Assembly (NCBI GenBank): GCA_039180865.1
Contig: JBCDCZ010000138.1
Location: 1 to 11,561, forward strand
Length of the DNA: 11,561 nucleotides
Direction: 5' to 3'
Origin: JBCDCU01 sp039180865
GTDB lineage: Bacteria > Pseudomonadota > Alphaproteobacteria > Rhizobiales > JACESI01
Below the pieces are notes generated by a model. The model saw nothing but the letters and a program-made list of their open reading frames with translations, searched no databases and was not told where the DNA came from. The position numbers and the translations under genes are program-made. This document shows positions 6,567 through 11,561 of the stretch, piece by piece (the first letter of the stretch is position 1; every line of letters starts with the position of its first letter).

Positions 6567-7187
6567 ATGATCATTACCGTTCCGGAAAATGAAATCCGCA
6601 ATGCGTTACGCGGTGCCCTGAAGATCTTTTTCAAAGAACCTGGGGCACTTAAACACTTCAATATTTCTCAACAGGGCTTTCTAAACTCGTTCCAGGCGTT
6701 CTGGATCCTGTTGATACCCATCGGCATTTCGACGTTGTCGGAGCGAAAGGCTTTGATGGCACAGCTGAATATGTCGCTGGAAAGCTTCCCGAGCGCCAGC
6801 TATTTCGGCGTATCGCTGATCTGGGGTGCCGCACAGTGGCTGCTGGTTCCCTTTTTGTTGTGGCTCGTTGCCGACCTCATCGGCATCAGAAGCCGTTACT
6901 TCGCCTATGTCGTTGCCCGGAATTGGTGCAGCATCATCGTTGGTTTCGCGTTCGCTATTCCTTCTCTGTTCCACGTGACAGGTCTTGTTCCGCACGAAGT
7001 CACGTTGCTCGCGCAGCTTATTCTGCTCGGTTTTGCGCTGGTGTATTACTATCAGATCGCGCGGGTCACGCTTGATAAGGAACCCTTCTTCTGCGTTGCC
7101 CTTGTTTCGGCAGATCTGCTGATCGACATTGTTATTGCAGAGATACAGTGGGCCATGGTTGTCGGAACCCTGCCGCATCTGCAGTAA
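6567..7187 (+). CDS. Membrane protein of unknown function downstream of dapE
   Basis: I do not recognise a named family. The 206-residue protein has a short cytoplasmic start (residues 1-37), then about five hydrophobic segments at 38-55, 80-104, 112-136, 144-164 and 174-199. The 'FNISQQGFLNSFQAFW' stretch (31-46) resembles the start of a small-protein group I associate from memory with this position beside dapE in rhizobia, but I cannot name it. There is no signal peptide with a cleavage site and no catalytic motif. The ATG at 6567 lies 15 bases after the dapE stop, and an AGGA overlapping that stop may serve as its ribosome site at a rather long distance, so it is probably co-transcribed with dapE. 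It converges on truA, with 11 bases between the stops and no room for a separate terminator. Confidence 0.75.
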   Translation: MIITVPENEIRNALRGALKIFFKEPGALKHFNISQQGFLNSFQAFWILLIPIGISTLSERKALMAQLNMSLESFPSASYFGVSLIWGAAQWLLVPFLLWLVADLIGIRSRYFAYVVARNWCSIIVGFAFAIPSLFHVTGLVPHEVTLLAQLILLGFALVYYYQIARVTLDKEPFFCVALVSADLLIDIVIAEIQWAMVVGTLPHLQ

Positions 7188-7198
7188 GCTCGAAGACG

Positions 7199-7948
7199 CT
7201 AGAACCCGTCGTCGTAATCGACCTGGTAGAGATAGAGCCCGTCAGCGGGAGCCACCGGCCCGCATCTCTTGCGATCGCGCGCCTCCAAAGCGTTCTTCAG
7301 TTCGGCCTGATCCCATTTGCCATCGCCAACGAGCACGAGTGAACCCACCAGCGAACGGACCTGATTGTGGAGAAAAGAACGCGAGGACGCGTAAACTGTG
7401 ATCTCGTCGCCCTCGCGCTCAACATCAAGCCGGTCAAGCGTTTTGACCGGCGACTTCGCCTGGCATCGCGCATGCCGGAACGTTGTGAAGTCATGGGTTC
7501 CAATCAGGATCTGGGCTGCCTCATGCATGGCGTTGGCGTCAAGCGGATGCTTCACCTGCCATGCCCGACCCTGGTCGAGGGCAAGCGGCGGTCTGCGGTT
7601 AATGATCCGGTATCTGTAATGCCGTCCGCGCGCAGAAAAGCGGGCATCGAAACCTTCCGGTGCAAGATCGGCGTTCAGGAGAACGATAGGCTGCGGTTTC
7701 AGGTGAAAATTGACCGCTTCCTTAAACCGTTCGACTGGCCATTCGCGGCAAAGATCAGCATGTGCGACTTGGCCTTCGGCGTGGACACCGGCATCCGTTC
7801 GGCCGGCAACGCCTAGGCTCACCGTCTCTCCGCAGAATTTGAAGATCGCTTCTTCGATTGCCTGTTGAACGGAAGGACCGTTCGCCTGGCGTTGCCAGCC
7901 CTGAAACAGACCTCCGTCATATTCGACCTTGAACCGGTAACGCGGCAC
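7199..7948 (-). CDS. truA: tRNA pseudouridine(38-40) synthase
   Basis: Converts uridines 38-40 of the tRNA anticodon arm to pseudouridine. The 249-residue protein shows the TruA start 'RYRFKVEYDGGLFQGWQRQ' and the catalytic motif GRTDAGVHAEGQ with nucleophile D52. HYRYRIINRRPP lies in the middle, FLHNQVRSLVG near 194-204 holds the conserved late motif, and the C-terminal block is GLYLYQVDY. The start is a GTG at 7948: no ATG is available in frame at the family's starting point and the sequence begins immediately with family residues. It lies 12 bases after the fmt stop, and an AAGAG just upstream overlaps the end of fmt. It is therefore the third gene of a def-fmt-truA unit. Identity is secure; the GTG start may lower expression relative to fmt. 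Confidence 0.96.
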   Translation of the reverse strand: MPRYRFKVEYDGGLFQGWQRQANGPSVQQAIEEAIFKFCGETVSLGVAGRTDAGVHAEGQVAHADLCREWPVERFKEAVNFHLKPQPIVLLNADLAPEGFDARFSARGRHYRYRIINRRPPLALDQGRAWQVKHPLDANAMHEAAQILIGTHDFTTFRHARCQAKSPVKTLDRLDVEREGDEITVYASSRSFLHNQVRSLVGSLVLVGDGKWDQAELKNALEARDRKRCGPVAPADGLYLYQVDYDDGF

Positions 7949-7960
7949 CGCAATACGCTC

Positions 7961-8896
7961 TTAGGTAAGAACAATATCCGGCGCGATCTGATTGCCGCGC
8001 AGGAATTCGTCAGCGTTCATAACACCTTTACCGGAGCGCTGAACGCTCAAAAGGCGAAGGGCACCGTTGACGCAGGCGAAGACCAGTTCATCGGTGCCCT
8101 CAATCCGTTGACCAGGTGTACCGTTCGCTCCCTCCACAACTTCGGCTCTCAGAACTTTCACCCGATGCATCGTTCCGTCAATCGGCATTTCCGTCCATGC
8201 GCCTGGAAAGGGCGACAGACCGTGGACGTGGTTTCGAATATCCGAAGCCGACCGGTTCCAATCGATCCGGGTTTCGTCTTTCGTGATCTTTGCCGCATAG
8301 GTTGCACCGTCGTCAGACTGTTCCTCGAAGTGGAGCGCTCCGCGTTCCAGGCCGCCAAGAGCACGGACGACAAGGCTGGCACCAATCGTCATCAGACGAT
8401 CATGCAAGTCACCGGCCGTCATCGATGGGTCAATTGCAACACATTCCGCAAGCCCTACCGGCCCGGTATCAAGACCCTCTTCCATTCTCATGACCATCAC
8501 GCCGGTCTCTTGATCGCCCGCCATGATCGCCCTGTTGATCGGTGCCGCACCGCGCCAGCGCGGTAGGAGAGATGCGTGGAGGTTTAGACACCCAAGCCGC
8601 GGCGCATCCAACACCGCACTTGGCAGAATGAGCCCATACGCCACGACAACCGCGACATCCGCATCGTGTTCTTGAAACGTGGTGCGGTCGTCTTCGGCCT
8701 TGAGATTGGCAGGCGTGAAGACCGGAACCCCGAAGCTTTCAGCGGTTTTCTGGACCGGCGACGGCTTTAACTCCATCCCACGGCCCGCCTTTCTGGGCGG
8801 CTGGGTGTAACAGGCCACCACTTCGTGGCCATGCCCGATGATTTCAACGAGGGTCGGAACGGCGAAATCCGGGGTGCCCATGAAGACAACCCGCAT
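7961..8896 (-). CDS. fmt: Methionyl-tRNA formyltransferase
   Basis: Transfers a formyl group from 10-formyltetrahydrofolate to initiator Met-tRNA. The 311 residues match family length. The N-terminal catalytic domain begins with MRVVFMGTPDFAVPTL and contains the LNLHASLLPRWRGAAPI signature (104-120). Catalytic N105 and H107 lie in it, and D143 follows in EGLDTGP. The C-terminal half (from about 205) contains 'HGLSPFPGAWTE' and is the tRNA-binding OB-like domain. Its ATG overlaps the def stop by one base (TGATG on the coding strand), a classic translational coupling arrangement, so formylase and deformylase are made from one transcript. truA follows 12 bases after the stop. Confidence 0.97.
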   Translation of the reverse strand: MRVVFMGTPDFAVPTLVEIIGHGHEVVACYTQPPRKAGRGMELKPSPVQKTAESFGVPVFTPANLKAEDDRTTFQEHDADVAVVVAYGLILPSAVLDAPRLGCLNLHASLLPRWRGAAPINRAIMAGDQETGVMVMRMEEGLDTGPVGLAECVAIDPSMTAGDLHDRLMTIGASLVVRALGGLERGALHFEEQSDDGATYAAKITKDETRIDWNRSASDIRNHVHGLSPFPGAWTEMPIDGTMHRVKVLRAEVVEGANGTPGQRIEGTDELVFACVNGALRLLSVQRSGKGVMNADEFLRGNQIAPDIVLT

Positions 8897-9444
8897 CAGC
8901 CAACCTTCGCCTTTTTCATTTTCTGGAAGCGCTTGATCACTCGGTCACGCTTTAGCTTCGACAGGTGATCGATGAACAGAATACCGTCGAGGTGATCGAT
9001 TTCGTGCTGGACACAGGTTGCCAAAAGGCCCTCAGCGGTCAATTCGCGCTCAGCGCCCTCACGGTCGAGATATTCAACGACAACGCTCGCAGGCCGTACC
9101 ACCTCCGCATAATAATCCGGGATCGAGAGGCACCCTTCTTCGTAATAAGAAGGGTCCTCCGATGACCAGACAACGCGTGGATTGATGAGAAAGATGGGGT
9201 CGGGCGTCGTTTCCTCTTCCTGACCGGCGCCTTCTTCGTCGGCGCTGCGTTTGGCAACATCAATCGTTGCAACACGTTTCAGCATGCCGACCTGTGGTCC
9301 AGCAAGGCCGATACCCGGCGCGGCATACATCGTCTCGAGCATATCATCCATGAATGCCCGCAATTCGCCATCAACGGTTTCAACCGGCTCGGATTCCTGT
9401 TTCAGAATCTTGTCGGGAATGGTCAGTATTTCGAGTTTCGCCAT
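8896..9444 (-). CDS. def: Peptide deformylase
   Basis: Fe(II)/Zn metalloenzyme that removes the formyl group from the N-terminal methionine of new proteins. The 182-residue protein carries the three deformylase motifs: GIGLAGPQVG at 44-53 (Q51), EGCLSIP at 103-109 (metal ligand C105), and QHEIDHLDG at 146-154 (ligands H147 and H151, catalytic E148). Motif 1 reads GLAGPQ where the common form is GLAAPQ. Between residues 66 and 83 there is an acidic insert rich in Glu and Asp, of a kind seen in alphaproteobacterial type 1 enzymes. The ATG at 9444 has AGG 4 bases upstream, and a promoter-like TTGACG/TATTGC pair lies directly before it. First gene of def-fmt-truA. Confidence 0.97.
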   Translation of the reverse strand: MAKLEILTIPDKILKQESEPVETVDGELRAFMDDMLETMYAAPGIGLAGPQVGMLKRVATIDVAKRSADEEGAGQEEETTPDPIFLINPRVVWSSEDPSYYEEGCLSIPDYYAEVVRPASVVVEYLDREGAERELTAEGLLATCVQHEIDHLDGILFIDHLSKLKRDRVIKRFQKMKKAKVG

Positions 9445-9450
9445 GCGCCT

Positions 9451-9479
9451 GCAATATGGTCGAATGACCGTGGCGTCAA
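9451..9479 (-). promoter_or_regulatory. Predicted promoter of def-fmt-truA
   Basis: On the minus strand, TTGACG (9474-9479) and TATTGC (9451-9456) are separated by 17 bases, a good fit to the housekeeping sigma factor pattern. Only six bases lie between the -10 element and the def ATG, so transcription from it would start at or next to the start codon. The rest of the 104-base gap to the chemotaxis gene shows no other clear promoter or terminator. Confidence 0.4.
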
Positions 9480-9548
9480 GGCGAAGGCGTTCAAATGAAC
9501 GGTCCTTTCTCGATCATGCGAAGTTCTGTCCGGATATAGTATTCGTGC

Positions 9549-11018
9549 CTATTTATAGGCGAGCCGAACACTGCCCCACCGCCGCCCGTGCACCGTGACC
9601 GGTGCATCAAGTTCTTTCATGATGACGAAACGGCCGCTCCCCATATCGCGCCGATAGGTCTGAAGCAAAAGCGGGCGTTCGTTTTGTGCGGCCCGCAATC
9701 CCGCGCGATCATTGAAAATCCTGCGATTGCGGCAGTTGGCTGTGTTCCACGCTACGTCATCACCCTGAGGTTTTGAGAATTTCGTGTTATGCGTCGGGAG
9801 AAAGGCGTTGCGGTCAACGCATGCGGTGAAGACCACATGGTCAGCGAAATCTTCGAGCGTCTTTTCCTGAATTGGCGGCAGGACCTCGTCCGTAAACCAG
9901 ACATATCGGGTCATGAATTGCTGCGGATTGGTTCCCGCGATCGGCTCATACTGCTCATCGAACAAATCGCGCTCTGAGATCTTGCCGGATGAGACGGCAT
10001 TATCGAAAATCCCGGAGATTCGCGCAGCGTTTTCGGTAACAATATCAATCATCTTGGTGTCGTAGGCCTGCGCGCCATTGCTGATCGTTTCGACCAACAA
10101 TTGGTCGAGGGTGTCGGTTATCCCTTCGATCTTCTGAGAGAACTCGACCAATTGTTCGGAGTCCTGATTGGCGTTTCCCGACAGCGTTGAGAATGCCCCG
10201 GCAAAGCTCTCACATGTCCGGTTGACTTCGCCGGTATGTTGCACAATTCCGCCGGTCACCGTTTCGATTTCGTCGACCGCTGACGAGACAGATTGAATGA
10301 CGGTGGTAAACGATCCCGCGCGCTCGCCTACGGTCCGTGCATCTTCCGCGGCGGTCGTGCAACGGGCGTTTAAAACATCCAGGCTCTCCTTGATGCGCGA
10401 GATCGTCTCTTCGATATTGCTCGTTGCATCACTGGTGCTCTGCGCAAGCTGTTTCACTTCATTGGCAACAACTGCGAAGCCTTTGCCGGCATCGCCTGCA
10501 CGCGCCGCTTCAATCGTCGCGTTAAGAGCGAGCAGATTGGTCTGCTTCGCGATTGTATCGATAATGACGGTGACCGCCCTGACGCTCTCCATTGCGGAGT
10601 TCAGATCAGCCATGTTCGTTTCGAAAGACGCAACTTCATTGATCAATTGATCAATTGCCGCGACCGCTTCGCCAGTATCAGCACGGCCCGAAGCAAGTGT
10701 GCTTTCGGTTTTGCTCGAAATTTCCCGAGCCTGATCCACGGTATGAGCGATCTGCTGTGTGTTTTCGCGCACCGCGACGAGGTCGCTCTCTAGATGCGTA
10801 AACCCTTTCAGGTTTTCAACGGAACGGTCGGCAACAGAGCAGATGGCACCGGCGATGTCGGCCATACCGAATCCGAATTTCCCGAGCTGACTGGCAACAT
10901 TATCAAGCGTGCTTTGCAAATGCCGGTTACGTTCTTCCAGATCGGCGATGCGCTGGGCTGCGTCCTCATCTTCACGCTTGATCGGTTCAGCGAGGCTGTT
11001 TTTCTTCGATGAGAACAT
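9549..11018 (-). CDS. Soluble methyl-accepting chemotaxis protein with C-terminal sensor-like domain
   Basis: Chemoreceptor-type signalling protein predicted to feed a CheA/CheW complex. The 489-residue protein has no membrane helix, so it should be cytoplasmic. Residues 15-45 look like coiled coil. Long helices from about 85 to 310 form the signalling domain, with the family hairpin tip around 'IDTIAKQTNLLALNATIEAARAGD' at 153-176 (split here only for description) and GKGFAVVANEVKQLA at 178-192. After it, residues 320-489 form a separate globular region containing FDEQYEPIAGTNPQQF, THNTKFS, NCRNRRIF, LLQTYRRDMG and the end HGRRWGSVRLAYK. I recall this block from C-terminal ligand-sensing, Cache/PAS-like regions of other proteobacterial receptors, but cannot name it securely. 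There is no C-terminal NWETF-type pentapeptide. The ATG at 11018 was chosen over an upstream GTG/ATG extension to 11183, because that extension has no receptor-like sequence and covers the promoter region. The chosen start has only a weak GGA ribosome site. Confidence 0.88.
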   Translation of the reverse strand: MFSSKKNSLAEPIKREDEDAAQRIADLEERNRHLQSTLDNVASQLGKFGFGMADIAGAICSVADRSVENLKGFTHLESDLVAVRENTQQIAHTVDQAREISSKTESTLASGRADTGEAVAAIDQLINEVASFETNMADLNSAMESVRAVTVIIDTIAKQTNLLALNATIEAARAGDAGKGFAVVANEVKQLAQSTSDATSNIEETISRIKESLDVLNARCTTAAEDARTVGERAGSFTTVIQSVSSAVDEIETVTGGIVQHTGEVNRTCESFAGAFSTLSGNANQDSEQLVEFSQKIEGITDTLDQLLVETISNGAQAYDTKMIDIVTENAARISGIFDNAVSSGKISERDLFDEQYEPIAGTNPQQFMTRYVWFTDEVLPPIQEKTLEDFADHVVFTACVDRNAFLPTHNTKFSKPQGDDVAWNTANCRNRRIFNDRAGLRAAQNERPLLLQTYRRDMGSGRFVIMKELDAPVTVHGRRWGSVRLAYK

Positions 11019-11050
11019 GCGGATTCCGGATATTCGCTTGGGGATTGGCA

Positions 11051-11063
11051 CCACATATTGTGG
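11051..11063. repeat. Short inverted repeat CCACA-TAT-TGTGG
   Basis: Perfect five-base arms with a three-base centre lie just downstream of the putative -10 element of the chemotaxis gene. Such a position would suit an operator or a small leader hairpin, but five-base arms are common by chance. Confidence 0.3.
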
Positions 11064-11095
11064 TAATACAATTATGCTTTCCAAAGCGTTAACCA

Positions 11096-11128
11096 GTAAA
11101 ACCGTGCAGTTTTGGTCCCCGGTTTTAC
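11096..11128. repeat. Nine-base inverted repeat overlapping putative -35
   Basis: GTAAAACCG (11096-11104) and CGGTTTTAC (11120-11128) are exact reverse complements with a 15-base spacer. The left arm overlaps the candidate -35 element of the chemotaxis gene. Centre-to-centre distance is 24 bases, a little over two helical turns, as expected if two regulator subunits bound one face of the DNA. Confidence 0.5.
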
Positions 11129-11142
11129 GGTGGCTACCACCG
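11128..11142. repeat. Palindrome CGGTGG-CTA-CCACCG
   Basis: Six-base perfect arms around CTA. It shares its first base (11128) with the right arm of the preceding repeat, so the two form one composite structure. It lies 45 bases before the rmuC ATG. Confidence 0.4.
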
Positions 11143-11186
11143 CAAGAAAGCGCGCATAAAGATCGGCGTCGACGGGTCAGCATTTC

Positions 11187-11561
11187 ATGAATGTCATCGA
11201 ATCGGGTTATCTATCTGGGATGGATCTGAACGGCACCCTGCTTGTAATCGGCAATCGACCTGTCACGCTTGCGGAAGGCATCATCGGTGCCTGTCTGCTC
11301 GTCGGCCTCATCGGCGTCCTCTTTGTGGTCAGGTCAGCACGTTCCAACGCGGCAAGGCGCATCAGAGAAGAAGAGCAACTGAGACGAGCTGCAGAACTCG
11401 ACCAGCGTTTGCGTGAGGTTGCCGCGCAGCAAGCAGAAATGACCGGGCGCATGCAGACCTTCGCTGATGTCTTCGGGTCGCGTCAGCAGGACCTCACCCG
11501 CGTTCTAGGCGAGCGCATGGATTCCATGACACATCGCCTGGGGCAGAACCTGGCCGAGACC
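11187..11561 (+). CDS. rmuC: RmuC family protein, 5' part (runs off right edge)
   Basis: RmuC proteins are membrane-anchored, coiled-coil proteins with a nuclease-like domain, linked in Escherichia coli to limiting inversions at short inverted repeats. Here 125 codons are open to the window edge. A membrane helix at about residues 29-48 (IIGACLLVGLIGVLFVV) is followed by a charged helix (RREEEQLRRAAELDQRLRE-like, about 50-75) and then 'GRMQTFADVFGSRQQDL' and 'RMDSMTHRLGQNL'. I recognise these as typical of alphaproteobacterial RmuC. The nuclease domain lies outside. Start choice is uncertain: ATG at 11187 gives 11 extra residues compared with ATG at 11220, neither has a good ribosome site, and an ATG at 11191 is in another frame that stops after 12 codons. 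Identification rests on the N-terminal region only. Confidence 0.8.
   Translation, partial: MNVIESGYLSGMDLNGTLLVIGNRPVTLAEGIIGACLLVGLIGVLFVVRSARSNAARRIREEEQLRRAAELDQRLREVAAQQAEMTGRMQTFADVFGSRQQDLTRVLGERMDSMTHRLGQNLAET

Larger units (their letters stand above)
11019..11186. promoter_or_regulatory. Divergent regulatory region, chemotaxis gene / rmuC
   Basis: The 168 bases between divergent starts contain a candidate promoter for the chemotaxis gene on the minus strand: TTACTG (11094-11099), 17 bases, then CATAAT (11071-11076). A TTAAC half-box (11088-11092 on the minus strand) lies inside the spacer and could be a CtrA half-site. Three inverted repeats occur here and are listed separately or in the findings. 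No clear promoter for rmuC was recognised; CATAAA at 11155-11160 lacks a partner. Assignments are by eye. Confidence 0.4.

Noticed and set aside
7865..8566. Open frame of 233 codons on the plus strand across truA and fmt
   Set aside because: It runs antisense to two certain genes and shows no family motif.
9547..9560. GCCTAT-TT-ATAGGC inverted repeat at the end of the chemotaxis gene as a terminator
   Set aside because: It overlaps the stop codon, has a two-base spacer and no T-run on the transcribed strand.
11019..11183. Upstream extension of the chemotaxis protein by 55 residues
   Set aside because: The extra residues are unlike a receptor, the stretch holds promoter-like and inverted-repeat sequences, and an internal ATG at 11018 begins the coiled-coil protein.
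1..11561. A new multi-gene defence, mobile or biosynthetic system
   Set aside because: All recognised genes are housekeeping or common families, without transposases, integrases, toxin-antitoxin pairs, CRISPR-like repeats or biosynthetic clusters; I saw no grouping that needs such an explanation.

Overview
The window reads as ordinary chromosome of an alphaproteobacterium, most likely Hyphomicrobiales (Rhizobiales). The protein sequences of argB, dapD, dapE, def, fmt and truA look rhizobial, and the order argB / HAD nucleotidase / dapD / DUF805 / dapE / truA-fmt-def / rmuC resembles what I remember from Rhizobiaceae and relatives. A site matching the alphaproteobacterial CtrA consensus fits this. 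The genus cannot be read from the sequence. There are no tRNA or rRNA genes, insertion sequences, CRISPR arrays or phage genes, and no sign of recent transfer.

Layout, left to right. (1) 1-1342, plus strand: the 3' part of argB (arginine synthesis) and a HAD-type pyrimidine 5'-nucleotidase. (2) 1339-3116, minus strand: a LOG-family nucleotide phosphoribohydrolase followed 5 bases later by an EamA/DMT permease. The permease meets the HAD gene stop to stop with a 4-base overlap. (3) 3289-7187, plus strand: dapD, two small membrane proteins (one unknown, one DUF805), dapE and a third membrane protein. DapD and DapE belong to the succinylase branch of lysine/diaminopimelate synthesis, so the group is a lysine/peptidoglycan precursor cluster with three membrane proteins interleaved. 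(4) 7199-9444, minus strand: def-fmt-truA, which covers formylation of initiator Met-tRNA, deformylation of new proteins and tRNA pseudouridylation. (5) 9549-11018, minus strand: a soluble methyl-accepting chemotaxis protein with a sensor-like domain after its signalling domain. (6) 11187 to the right edge, plus strand: the start of rmuC, divergent from the chemotaxis gene.

The coding content is mostly housekeeping and I found no new multi-gene system. The parts worth a second look are non-coding: a perfect TTAA-N7-TTAAC box in a cluster of TAACCAT repeats upstream of the unknown membrane gene at 4295, a perfect 9+9 inverted repeat before the DUF805 gene, stacked inverted repeats between the chemotaxis gene and rmuC, and a promoter-like sequence so close to def that its mRNA could be leaderless. 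The domain order of the chemotaxis protein and the LOG-permease pairing are the most interesting protein-level points.
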